DNA from: CAYRFE01 sp964423645 [NCBI: uncultured bacterium]
GTDB taxonomy: Bacteria; Macinerneyibacteriota; Macinerneyibacteria; Macinerneyibacteriales
Direction of reading: 5' to 3'
DNA: 64,000 bases
NCBI GenBank assembly: GCA_964423645.1
Contig: CAYRFE010000002.1
Span: 1 to 64,000 of the forward strand
The notes below the pieces were generated by a model, which worked only from the letters and a program-made list of their open reading frames with translations, ran no database searches and was not told the DNA's origin. Shown in pieces: positions 54,342 to 62,788 of this stretch. Within the stretch, counting starts at the first letter, position 1. Each line of letters starts with the position of its first letter. Both the position numbers and the translations under genes were made by a program.

Positions 54342-55426
54342 CTACAAGCCATGAAAAACATATACCTTCATTCGATTCATTCGTCTTATTCCGCAACACT
54401 TTCAAGGAAATTGGGTGCAGGAGGAGAGGGCACCGTCTATTCATTAGAAGGACATAGCGACATCTGCGTAAAACTATATCATAAAGACAAAATTAACACT
54501 ACGTTAGAAAACAAACTTAAAGCGATGCTTGCACATCCGCCGCTTGATCCGACATTATCATTCGGGCATTATTCCATTTGCTGGCCGACGCATCTTGTGT
54601 ATGCGTCAGAGGATTGTACCAAGTTTTTGGGATTTGCGATGCCGCTTATTGATAAGAATGTATTCAAAGAATATCATCTGCTGTGCGATAAACCGGGTTC
54701 ATCGAGTTCGGTATGTTATCGACTTGAAAACTTCGGCACGGGTTTTACCTATCTACACATGTATGCCGTCGCGCTTAATCTTGTGACATGTGTGATGAAT
54801 ATCCACAAAGCAGGGCATGCAATAGGCGATTTGAATGATAAGAATATACTTGTATCCACGAAAGACAGTAAGCTGACCGTTGTCGATTGCGACAGTTTTG
54901 AAATACGAGAAGCTGATACTATTCGCTATGATTGTAATGTATATATGCCGGAATTTTCGGCACCTGAGGTAATCAAACGCGAAAAGATAGACGACAGGCA
55001 ACTCTCCGACAGATTTTCACTCGCTATTCTTATTTTTAAGTTGTTAATGTTGAATACGCATCCTTATGCCTCGCGCGGCTCAAGCGTGGAACATCTCAAT
55101 ACTCCCGAAGAAAAGATCATGAGCGGATATTATCCGTATAAAGAATATGAGAATCTTGATGTGCGACCGCCGGTGTATGCGTTGCCGTATTACATCATAC
55201 CGCCTGAAATTAGTAAGTTATTCGACTGTTGCTTTGTAGAAGGGCAGAATAATCCCGAAAAAAGACCGACGCCCGAAGAGTGGTTTACCGCGCTGAAAGT
55301 GAACTACGACGCGATGTATGCGTATTACAAAAAGAATAAAACCATGTGCAGCGAAAACGTGCTGCATGTCTTCCCGCGCCACCTCGAAGAATGCCCGTGG
55401 TGCGAGATGAAGGATGATTATTTTCC
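54336..55426 (+). repeat. 1,091-bp direct repeat, copy 1 (kinase heads)
   Basis: From the -10 box to the second base of codon 359 of kinase 1, the DNA is identical as far as I can read to 56528-57618. Both ends of the identity are abrupt. Confidence 0.93.
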
Positions 55427-56465
55427 TCCAAAGCCCGTGCCATCCAGTGTTAAGAATAAAATACCGGAAGAAGTTATAGAAAATCTTGCCTACATCGAAG
55501 ATTTGATTACAAAATTTGCAGAGGATAGTCAGATAACGGTAAAAGAGTATAAGCAACTGCTCTTAAATGCTGCAAGAAAAAATTTTCCAAAGACCTATGT
55601 TGATAAATCGATTCACATATTTGCTCAAAAACAAGCAAGCTGTATAATGGGAGAAGAGCCCACATTATCGGAGATGAATGTATATTTAGGTGAAATTTCC
55701 GCAGACAATGATATATTGTCAAAAATTATAAAAATAAAAAATAATTATCTTTTTGATGAGATACGCGTTGAACTTAAATCAAAGAACAGTGAGTTGCAAA
55801 TAACGCCAAAAAATGCCATAATTAAACCCGGAGAAAAGTTAAATGTTTTAATCGAAACCGTAATAAAACAATCAAATTTAGAGTTGTATGGCAGAGTTGA
55901 TGATATTGTTGAAATTGAATATGTGCGAAAAGATAAAATTTTTAAAACAAAGCTTTCTATCAATGTTGCATATGATCAGGAGAAATACATAAGTCAATAT
56001 CAACGATCCATTTGTAAGATTTTGAAAAAACCCTTAACAATTATATTTATAGCGTTATTCTTTATGTTTTCGGTATCATTACTCTCATATATGGTATTTA
56101 ATACAAAAAATCAAGTTGAAGGTAATAAATTTATGATATTAGCGGCATTGGATGCTATTACCGCCATTATAGTATCGTTATTTAAACCAAATAAAAAATT
56201 CAATATTATGTTTTATAATGTACTCATGATCATTGTGCCCTTGATAGCGCTCTATGTAATGATAAGTAGCAATGGATTTTTTTTAGAAAAAAACTCATAT
56301 CTCCTTATTTTTATTGTTTTGCTACAATCGGTCTTATATGCCCTAATATTCTCTTTCAATATGATATTTGACGAGAAATATGAAAGAATATCAGAATTTT
56401 ACTCTCATTACATACTTATTGTTGCATTACCGTTGATGTATTTAATTGCAAGTTTGATTTTTTAA
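54351..56465 (+). CDS. Membrane protein kinase 1 (YegI/TerY-P type)
   Basis: A 704-residue Ser/Thr-type kinase. Residues 1-330 are the kinase domain: glycine loop LGAGGEGTV (21-29), lysine K41 in ICVKLY, catalytic loop GDLNDKN (D160; no HRD His), metal aspartate in VVDCDSF (D179, in place of DFG), SAPE (203-206). A zinc-ribbon-like knuckle follows (C333, H339, C348-PW-C351). These features are typical of the YegI/TerY-P kinase branch. Residues about 365-555 form a helical part and a beta domain, then five membrane helices (about 562-704). No ribosome site; the mRNA is near leaderless. Substrates unknown. Confidence 0.88.
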   Translation: MKNIYLHSIHSSYSATLSRKLGAGGEGTVYSLEGHSDICVKLYHKDKINTTLENKLKAMLAHPPLDPTLSFGHYSICWPTHLVYASEDCTKFLGFAMPLIDKNVFKEYHLLCDKPGSSSSVCYRLENFGTGFTYLHMYAVALNLVTCVMNIHKAGHAIGDLNDKNILVSTKDSKLTVVDCDSFEIREADTIRYDCNVYMPEFSAPEVIKREKIDDRQLSDRFSLAILIFKLLMLNTHPYASRGSSVEHLNTPEEKIMSGYYPYKEYENLDVRPPVYALPYYIIPPEISKLFDCCFVEGQNNPEKRPTPEEWFTALKVNYDAMYAYYKKNKTMCSENVLHVFPRHLEECPWCEMKDDYFPPKPVPSSVKNKIPEEVIENLAYIEDLITKFAEDSQITVKEYKQLLLNAARKNFPKTYVDKSIHIFAQKQASCIMGEEPTLSEMNVYLGEISADNDILSKIIKIKNNYLFDEIRVELKSKNSELQITPKNAIIKPGEKLNVLIETVIKQSNLELYGRVDDIVEIEYVRKDKIFKTKLSINVAYDQEKYISQYQRSICKILKKPLTIIFIALFFMFSVSLLSYMVFNTKNQVEGNKFMILAALDAITAIIVSLFKPNKKFNIMFYNVLMIIVPLIALYVMISSNGFFLEKNSYLLIFIVLLQSVLYALIFSFNMIFDEKYERISEFYSHYILIVALPLMYLIASLIF

Positions 56466-56505
56466 CCTCATTAAATTTTGCGGTTATTTTATTTAATGTA
56501 TGGTC

Positions 56506-56533
56506 TTGACAATACAACAAAACAAGCTACACT
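56506..56533 (+). promoter_or_regulatory. Promoter of kinase 2, near-leaderless
   Basis: TTGACA and TACACT with a 16-nt spacer, the same geometry as kinase 1, but a different -35 context and spacer sequence. The -10 ends 9 nt before the ATG at 56543. Confidence 0.7.
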
Positions 56534-57618
56534 CTACAAGCCATGAAAAACATATACCTTCATTCGATTCATTCGTCTTATTCCGCAACACTTTCAAGGA
56601 AATTGGGTGCAGGAGGAGAGGGCACCGTCTATTCATTAGAAGGACATAGCGACATCTGCGTAAAACTATATCATAAAGACAAAATTAACACTACGTTAGA
56701 AAACAAACTTAAAGCGATGCTTGCACATCCGCCGCTTGATCCGACATTATCATTCGGGCATTATTCCATTTGCTGGCCGACGCATCTTGTGTATGCGTCA
56801 GAGGATTGTACCAAGTTTTTGGGATTTGCGATGCCGCTTATTGATAAGAATGTATTCAAAGAATATCATCTGCTGTGCGATAAACCGGGTTCATCGAGTT
56901 CGGTATGTTATCGACTTGAAAACTTCGGCACGGGTTTTACCTATCTACACATGTATGCCGTCGCGCTTAATCTTGTGACATGTGTGATGAATATCCACAA
57001 AGCAGGGCATGCAATAGGCGATTTGAATGATAAGAATATACTTGTATCCACGAAAGACAGTAAGCTGACCGTTGTCGATTGCGACAGTTTTGAAATACGA
57101 GAAGCTGATACTATTCGCTATGATTGTAATGTATATATGCCGGAATTTTCGGCACCTGAGGTAATCAAACGCGAAAAGATAGACGACAGGCAACTCTCCG
57201 ACAGATTTTCACTCGCTATTCTTATTTTTAAGTTGTTAATGTTGAATACGCATCCTTATGCCTCGCGCGGCTCAAGCGTGGAACATCTCAATACTCCCGA
57301 AGAAAAGATCATGAGCGGATATTATCCGTATAAAGAATATGAGAATCTTGATGTGCGACCGCCGGTGTATGCGTTGCCGTATTACATCATACCGCCTGAA
57401 ATTAGTAAGTTATTCGACTGTTGCTTTGTAGAAGGGCAGAATAATCCCGAAAAAAGACCGACGCCCGAAGAGTGGTTTACCGCGCTGAAAGTGAACTACG
57501 ACGCGATGTATGCGTATTACAAAAAGAATAAAACCATGTGCAGCGAAAACGTGCTGCATGTCTTCCCGCGCCACCTCGAAGAATGCCCGTGGTGCGAGAT
57601 GAAGGATGATTATTTTCC
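56528..57618 (+). repeat. 1,091-bp direct repeat, copy 2 (kinase heads)
   Basis: Second copy of 54336-55426, offset 2,192 bp. Confidence 0.93.
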
Positions 57619-59635
57619 GATAGAATTTTTACCTTCTGCGCAACAAATAGCAATGCAAAAGGAAATTAAAGAAAATTTCAGATATTTAGAAGAGCTAATT
57701 GAAAACTACGCAGTAGATAAAAAGATAACATCATTTGAATATGAAAATATACTATCAGAAGCAAAACGAAAAAATATTATTCAATCTAAAGCCGAAAGCT
57801 TGATTAATATAAAAACAGAAAATACGTGTGTAATTGGTGATGCCCCAACTTTATCGAGAAATGAGATGCGTTTAATCGCTTCTTATAGTGATAAAAACGA
57901 ATTACAAACGCTTGTGTACTTAAAAAATAAATATCAAAATGATGCAATTGAAGTTTTGATTCAACCTAAAAACAGCATTATTAGGGTAAATCCTGAAAAA
58001 ATCACAATTCAACCCAATGAAGAAATTCAAATCAAAGTATTTACCCACACTGATCATTTATCAGTTTTTTCATTTGGTCTTTGTGAACATGAAGTTGATT
58101 TTCTCTCAAAATCAGTAACGCATAAAGTACAAGATAAACTAAAATTGAATATTATTTTCGAAAATGAAAGAACAAGGTTTTTCAAATATCTAGCAAATCC
58201 AAAGATATTTTTTTTAACTGCTTTTTTGTTGTTTACATTGATTTTCTTTTATCAATTTAAGGTATTGATTCAGGATGAGGTTAATATTGTTTTCATAAAG
58301 AAGTTATCGATTCTCCCTGTGTTTTACTCCTTAAGTCTGTTTCTAAGTCTGTTTCTTATAAAAAAATGGGAAAAAAACTTTAAAGTTCTTTGGAATTATT
58401 TAGTTCTTAGTTTTACAATTATACTATACTTTATAATAAAAAATATTATAAATAACACAATTATTTTGTCAACACAGTCATTTTTAACAATCATACTGCT
58501 TATGATAATTGCATTTTTAACGAGTATGGTTGCTACTTTACACTTCAAGATTAATAAACCTTTTAATAATATACTATGCATAATTATCCCATACTTATTT
58601 TTACCGAGTATTGCCTTAGCATCATTTTATTTATTCAATTTATCTCCACATTTTGCATCAGAAGTGGTGTCCATGATACGTTTAAATGCAAGTAAATCAT
58701 TTCATATTATTGATGATAAAATTTATTATACACAAACTCAACTTGAAAAATTGTATTTTAAGAAAAATTCTATGGCCATGAAGGTTGGGAATAACGAAAT
58801 ACAATATTTGCAGACAAATAAAAAAGGAAAAACTTATTTTAATTTCAGTAATATATTTTACCAAGGGAATCCGTATAAAATTCGTTTTTTTTATAATGAT
58901 GAGCTCATATATTCAAATAACATGAAAATTGTTTCATTATATCAACAAAGAAAAGTTCGCATACACGATTTGGAAGTCGATATATTTCAGAAAGACGAAG
59001 ATCATAATTTACTAATTATGAATAGTCCACAAAACACATATTTAATCAATCTTATAGGGAATGATACAGATAATTATGGTTATAATTTGTCATTTAACAA
59101 TAATAGAAAATTTGAATTATTAACTCATAATTTGGGAAAATCACGTGAAACTATAATTTTCGCAAGTGGGGGGAGTAAATTTAACACAACTAATAAAACA
59201 GGCGTATTTTCATTAAACGATGCCAATGCAATAGAAGCAATAAGCTCTCCTATGTTATATGTTGACAACTATCATGTGAAAATATTACTGCCAAAGGCAA
59301 TGATGCAGATACTTGAAGATATATTTATCGATGAAAATAATATACGAATATATTCACCGAAAATAAATAATCTAAAGAAAAATATATATAGCAAAGATAT
59401 ATATAAACCATCGGAGCCGGGTATTAGAAAATACAATCTAAATCCTCCGAGTATATCAATTTTAAAAGGTAACAGTACTTTACGTTCCATAAATCTATCG
59501 CATAAAATGAAGAAAAAATATTATTATGAATTTGATTTCAGAAAAGAAGCATATGATGTTAATGGAGCACGTTTACCGCCCGGAGAATATACCCTGTATT
59601 TTTACGGAAAGAGACAGAATATTATCCTTCAATAG
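56543..59635 (+). CDS. Membrane protein kinase 2 with large extracytoplasmic tail
   Basis: A 1030-residue paralogue of kinase 1, with identical residues 1-359 (kinase domain and zinc knuckle). Residues about 365-550 are only distantly similar to kinase 1 (compare ENFRYLEELIENYAVDKKIT with ENLAYIEDLITKFAEDSQIT). Several membrane helices follow at about 555-700, and then an extracytoplasmic domain of about 330 residues ending in ARLPPGEYTLYFYG, a FlgD-like beta pattern. This could be a receptor kinase sensing an envelope signal. The tail is very AT-rich (58441-58500 has 13 G+C in 60, versus 25 in 60 at 55081-55140 in the head). Confidence 0.87.
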   Translation: MKNIYLHSIHSSYSATLSRKLGAGGEGTVYSLEGHSDICVKLYHKDKINTTLENKLKAMLAHPPLDPTLSFGHYSICWPTHLVYASEDCTKFLGFAMPLIDKNVFKEYHLLCDKPGSSSSVCYRLENFGTGFTYLHMYAVALNLVTCVMNIHKAGHAIGDLNDKNILVSTKDSKLTVVDCDSFEIREADTIRYDCNVYMPEFSAPEVIKREKIDDRQLSDRFSLAILIFKLLMLNTHPYASRGSSVEHLNTPEEKIMSGYYPYKEYENLDVRPPVYALPYYIIPPEISKLFDCCFVEGQNNPEKRPTPEEWFTALKVNYDAMYAYYKKNKTMCSENVLHVFPRHLEECPWCEMKDDYFPIEFLPSAQQIAMQKEIKENFRYLEELIENYAVDKKITSFEYENILSEAKRKNIIQSKAESLINIKTENTCVIGDAPTLSRNEMRLIASYSDKNELQTLVYLKNKYQNDAIEVLIQPKNSIIRVNPEKITIQPNEEIQIKVFTHTDHLSVFSFGLCEHEVDFLSKSVTHKVQDKLKLNIIFENERTRFFKYLANPKIFFLTAFLLFTLIFFYQFKVLIQDEVNIVFIKKLSILPVFYSLSLFLSLFLIKKWEKNFKVLWNYLVLSFTIILYFIIKNIINNTIILSTQSFLTIILLMIIAFLTSMVATLHFKINKPFNNILCIIIPYLFLPSIALASFYLFNLSPHFASEVVSMIRLNASKSFHIIDDKIYYTQTQLEKLYFKKNSMAMKVGNNEIQYLQTNKKGKTYFNFSNIFYQGNPYKIRFFYNDELIYSNNMKIVSLYQQRKVRIHDLEVDIFQKDEDHNLLIMNSPQNTYLINLIGNDTDNYGYNLSFNNNRKFELLTHNLGKSRETIIFASGGSKFNTTNKTGVFSLNDANAIEAISSPMLYVDNYHVKILLPKAMMQILEDIFIDENNIRIYSPKINNLKKNIYSKDIYKPSEPGIRKYNLNPPSISILKGNSTLRSINLSHKMKKKYYYEFDFRKEAYDVNGARLPPGEYTLYFYGKRQNIILQ

Positions 59636-59661
59636 TTAAAAGTATATATATTGATTAAATC

Positions 59662-59690
59662 TTGATTATTTGAATTAGTTAGTTTATGCT
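59662..59690 (+). promoter_or_regulatory. Promoter of the FGE-fold gene
   Basis: TTGATT and TATGCT with a 17-nt spacer, 24 bp upstream of the start at 59715. Confidence 0.55.
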
Positions 59691-59697
59691 TAAGTGA
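59683..59697. repeat. 15-bp direct repeat, right copy
   Basis: tttatgcttaagtga, identical to 54103-54117. It overlaps the -10 region of the FGE-fold gene promoter. Confidence 0.5.
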
Positions 59698-59714
59698 ATA
59701 CAATGGAGGTTAAC

Positions 59715-60629
59715 ATGCAGGAGCAAAAAGTAGTAAAATTAATTATATTCTTCTTAATCCTTTCTTTTTTTAACGCAGTTTCTGCAGACATTCACGCTCA
59801 ATACATCGAATCCCCCAATATCGGCAATTTAAAACTCATCCCCGCCGGTGTGTTTAAGGCTGACAAGAACACCACGACGACCATGGCTGTATCCGTTTTT
59901 TATATTGCAACAAAAGAAGTCACACGCAGTCAATATGCCGTGGTTATGGGAATAGACCAACCCAATGACGGGGACCTTCCCGTCGATGACGTAAGCTGGT
60001 ATAGTGCGGTCGTTTTTTGCAACAAATTGAGCATGAGCGAGGGTTTAACACCGGTATACAGTATCAAAGGTGAACGTGATCCCGCATTATGGGGTGAGAG
60101 TCCTCTTGAACCCGATGATCGTTGGAACAGTATCGTGTATAACACGTCCGCAGACGGATATCGACTTCCTACCGAAGCCGAGTGGATGTGGGCGGCAATG
60201 GGCGCAGATACCAATGTGCCCGTTATTGATGAGAAAACGAAAAAACGCGGTACAAATATAGGCGGATATAATAAGCTGTTCGCAGGGTATAACTGGATGA
60301 ATTCTATTGATGCATATGCATGGATTCGAACTAATTCACGTAACACGATACATCCTGTCGGTACAAAAACACCCAATGAGCTCGGATTGTATGATATGAG
60401 CGGTAATGCACCTGAATGGTGTTGGGATTGGTTTGATACGTTACCTCTTTACGGTAAATTATCTAACTATATCGGTCCGGACGACAATAAAGGGCGCATA
60501 TTTTCTGAACGTGTCATAAAAGGCGGCAGTTGGCAGGACTATGACGACGAGGTACAATTGAGTACGCGTAAATCTGTCCGACCGGAAAAACCTATGGGCG
60601 GTCTACGAGTAGTACGTCGGAAAATGTAA
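59715..60629 (+). CDS. Secreted FGE/sulfatase-modifying-factor-fold protein
   Basis: A 304-residue secreted protein: signal peptide (cut near VSADI), then an FGE-sulfatase (SUMF1) fold: IPAGVFKADKN, EVTRSQYAVVMG, PVDDVSWYSAVVFCNKLS, YRLPTEAEWMWAAMG, NELGLYDMSGNAPEWCWDW, VIKGGSWQD, GGLRVVRR. The two cysteines that make true formylglycine-generating enzymes active are absent from the GGSW...R region, so it is more likely a binding or structural member. GGAGG precedes the ATG at 59715; an upstream ATG at 59694 is in frame but lies in the promoter. FGE-fold proteins often accompany Ser/Thr kinases, which fits its place after the two kinases. Confidence 0.9.
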   Translation: MQEQKVVKLIIFFLILSFFNAVSADIHAQYIESPNIGNLKLIPAGVFKADKNTTTTMAVSVFYIATKEVTRSQYAVVMGIDQPNDGDLPVDDVSWYSAVVFCNKLSMSEGLTPVYSIKGERDPALWGESPLEPDDRWNSIVYNTSADGYRLPTEAEWMWAAMGADTNVPVIDEKTKKRGTNIGGYNKLFAGYNWMNSIDAYAWIRTNSRNTIHPVGTKTPNELGLYDMSGNAPEWCWDWFDTLPLYGKLSNYIGPDDNKGRIFSERVIKGGSWQDYDDEVQLSTRKSVRPEKPMGGLRVVRRKM

Positions 60630-60634
60630 TCAGA

Positions 60635-61318
60635 ATGCACAAAAGAGCACGTGTAGTCTATAAAGGTTATTATAACGATGCACACGGTAGCGTTGCTATC
60701 GAAGTGGTTAATGACCATTCGCGTATCTCATGTGTGATAGATGACGTGTGTTTTTCGGGAAGTGAATTTTCAGCATTATGTTGTCATCATGGCTATACAG
60801 ATGCACAGCTTGCACGATTCTCATTCTACAACGAACCGAATGAAATGCTCTGTGATTGCAGTTTTTCTCTTGCACTGCCGCAAGTGCTTATCGAGACTGC
60901 TTCAAACAGCGAAATATCCGTTATGATCGATCTTCGTTACACATTGGGAAAGGCTCGATCGAATAAGACCGGCGGGATAGATTCCGAGCACGTCGCAATG
61001 GCAGTTGTCGTTGACGGTTCACGTTATGAGGGGAGCGGTGATTCATTTGAGACGGCGATGATCGAGTTGTATGCGCAATGGAAAGGGCGATATGTATTCA
61101 AAAACTGTTTCGGTTGTGCTTTGAGCGATTATCATCCCGTCGGGAACAGCAGTTTTGGTACCATGATGTGTTTTCTTGCACAAAAAGAAACGTATATGAC
61201 GATTCAGACAAAAGAAGCGTTTTTGCAGAAGCTTACCGACGATTTCGACACAGTGCAGGAGATCTATTGCTGCGATTGCTTCGAAATACGAAAGAACCAC
61301 ACGGGATACAGAGGATAA
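60635..61318 (+). CDS. Cysteine-rich protein of unknown function, 227 aa
   Basis: A cytoplasmic-type protein (no signal peptide) with beta-rich N-terminal half. The C-terminal part contains KNCFGCALSDYHPVGNSSFG and CCDCFEIRK: three CxxC-like groups that could bind zinc or iron. The CFGC..SDY motif recalls DUF6304-type proteins, but I am not certain. It starts 5 bp after the FGE-fold gene and is presumably cotranscribed, which hints at a link to the kinase module. Confidence 0.7.
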   Translation: MHKRARVVYKGYYNDAHGSVAIEVVNDHSRISCVIDDVCFSGSEFSALCCHHGYTDAQLARFSFYNEPNEMLCDCSFSLALPQVLIETASNSEISVMIDLRYTLGKARSNKTGGIDSEHVAMAVVVDGSRYEGSGDSFETAMIELYAQWKGRYVFKNCFGCALSDYHPVGNSSFGTMMCFLAQKETYMTIQTKEAFLQKLTDDFDTVQEIYCCDCFEIRKNHTGYRG

Positions 61319-61350
61319 TAATAATTTTTACGTTTTTTTCCCCTACAACC

Positions 61351-61379
61351 TTGAATATTTTGGATTCGACTGCTATTCT
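61351..61379 (+). promoter_or_regulatory. Promoter of the DUF4476 gene
   Basis: TTGAAT and TATTCT with a 17-nt spacer, about 31 bp upstream of the start codon. Confidence 0.55.
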
Positions 61380-61410
61380 TACGCGAACGTATTACACCAA
61401 GGAGGATAGT

Positions 61411-62205
61411 ATGAAAAAAGTGTGTCTGATCTTTACAATGATAGTTGTTTTCACTTTCGCGCTTTCGGCACAAGAGAATCATAATTATCGAGGAAAAGAT
61501 AACGATCAATCGTATTACCGTATTCAACAATCACTGGACAGGCTTTTGATCATGGCAGATAAGATGCCCGATGTTCAAAAGTATGAGATCATTGCGCATG
61601 TCATTGAAATGAAAAAGAATCTTATGAAACTTGCGGACGTGAAAGATCCTTTTAAATTCTACTCGGATAAGGAAATGGCAAGTATTCAACTTGCACTCAC
61701 GCAAATGGCGCACTATCCCGGGCAAAAAGCGTATATTGAATCGCTCATAACAAATGCACGATTTACTTCTGCACAAGTGATTCAACTGTTGAGCGTAATT
61801 AAAAAATCTGCAGACAGAAGAGACGCGGCACAAATATTGATGCCGACTATTGTAGATATGGAAAACATCAAATTGGTGTTCAAGTTTTTAGATGAAAATG
61901 TAGGTGTAGTTGAAGAGAAAAAGATCTATACCGATGCAGAGATCGATGACTTGATAAAAAAGATCCGCAAACAGTATAGATACTCTGCACAAAAACTTAT
62001 ACTTCAAAGATATCCCGAAGAGGGGCGTATGACCATGGCGCAGATCAAAAATGTTCTCAGAGTCATTCCGTTCCCATCGGATAAAAAAGATGCATTGCAA
62101 TATCTTTTGCCGAACGTGGCAGATCCGCAGAATGTGGATATATTATTTGATGATTTTTGGACACCGGGTGATCAGGAATACATCAATTCACTTTTGAAAA
62201 AATAG
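61411..62205 (+). CDS. Secreted protein with two DUF4476-like repeats
   Basis: A 264-residue secreted protein: signal peptide (cut after LSAQ), a helical linker, then two helical repeats of about 75 residues (about 95-165 and 185-260). Each has the pattern of a helix, FTSAQVIQLLSVIK / MTMAQIKNVLRVIPFPSDKK, and a closing segment ending in D(M/P)xN. This fits DUF4476, a domain of unknown function in secreted bacterial proteins. AAGGAGG precedes the ATG; the much longer frame back to 61078 overlaps the previous gene and is not real. Confidence 0.8.
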   Translation: MKKVCLIFTMIVVFTFALSAQENHNYRGKDNDQSYYRIQQSLDRLLIMADKMPDVQKYEIIAHVIEMKKNLMKLADVKDPFKFYSDKEMASIQLALTQMAHYPGQKAYIESLITNARFTSAQVIQLLSVIKKSADRRDAAQILMPTIVDMENIKLVFKFLDENVGVVEEKKIYTDAEIDDLIKKIRKQYRYSAQKLILQRYPEEGRMTMAQIKNVLRVIPFPSDKKDALQYLLPNVADPQNVDILFDDFWTPGDQEYINSLLKK

Positions 62206-62230
62206 CCCGTTTTCGATACGTTATAAAATT

Positions 62231-62271
62231 CCCCCTATCGGTGAACTTCACTTGGTAGGGGCTTTTCTTTT
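62231..62271 (+). terminator. Terminator of the DUF4476 gene
   Basis: CCCCTA pairs with TAGGGG across an inner inverted segment (gtgaa/ttcac), followed by CTTTTCTTTT. Confidence 0.65.
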
Positions 62272-62324
62272 AGTATCATTTCAATTCAATGCTCGTAATC
62301 GTTATGGGAAATTCTGTAATTCGA

Positions 62325-62480
62325 GACTTTTGCAAAATTCGAAAGTACCTAATTATCTCATTTTCTCAAAAGGGGGCTGGGGACGAAGTCACCGGTATAT
62401 AACAAATTAAACCCCTCACGATTTTCACGGAAGGAGCTTGGGCTGGGCATAAATAAAAAATATGGTAGTTGTGCAAAGGT
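62325..62480 (+). repeat. Nested-hairpin intergenic element, copy I
   Basis: Arms GACTTTTGCA / TGCAAAGGT, a first hairpin with one mismatch (ggggacgaagtcacc), a second one partly decayed (cccctcacg / cggaagg) and gggctgggcataaat before the right arm. It lies directly upstream of the truncated nei-like gene. Confidence 0.75.
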
Positions 62481-62551
62481 ATCCATTCATTATTCCTTTA
62501 TTCCTCGTATTGACATATCCACTCATGCGTGATACTGTTTACTACATGTGA

Positions 62552-62788
62552 GACTTTACACTAGTAATAAAAGCATTGTATGCGTCGCTTAAAGTAACAC
62601 TTAAAGAAATGGTTCAGAAGGGCGGACGTGATACGGAAAAAGACCTTTTCGGCGATCCCGGCGGCTATACCACGATAATGAGCAGTCTGACAGTGGGTGC
62701 TCCGTGTCCGAAGTGTGGAAGCGTGATCACAAAAGAGGCGTACATGGGCGGAAGTGTGTATTATTGCGGGGGGTGTCAACCATTATGA
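62552..62788 (+). pseudogene. Remnant of a Nei/Fpg-type DNA glycosylase (C-terminal zinc finger)
   Basis: The frame is open from 62552 and ends at 62788, giving about 78 codons. The sequence GGRDTEKDLFGDPGGYTTIM followed by PCPKCGSVITKEAYMGGSVYYCGGCQ matches the C-terminal end of Fpg/Nei glycosylases: the conserved GG(R)DTEKDLFG region and the four-cysteine zinc finger (CPxCG ... YYCxxCQ). The catalytic N-terminal domain (about 200 residues, with the PE start) is missing, and there is no proper start codon or ribosome site (only a TTG at 62576). A decayed 3' end left after deletion or rearrangement next to repeat copy I. Confidence 0.85.

Noticed and set aside
54142-54444. Minus-strand frame across the kinase 1 promoter
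   Set aside because: It runs through the promoter and start of the kinase and has no ribosome site or recognisable sequence; a chance frame.
54529-57193. Pairs of identical alternative-frame ORFs within the two kinase heads
   Set aside because: They are identical only because the underlying 1,091-bp DNA is identical; no ribosome sites, and the kinase frame is clearly the coding one.
59715-60629. FGE-fold gene as target of a diversity-generating retroelement
   Set aside because: Such elements often target FGE/C-type-lectin folds, but I see no reverse transcriptase, template repeat or adenine-biased variable region in the window.
59715-60629. Active formylglycine-generating enzyme
   Set aside because: The catalytic cysteine pair is missing in the C-terminal region and no sulfatase gene is nearby.
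61078-61410. Extended N-terminus of the DUF4476 protein
   Set aside because: The extension lies inside the preceding gene in another frame; a signal peptide and strong ribosome site define the start at 61411.
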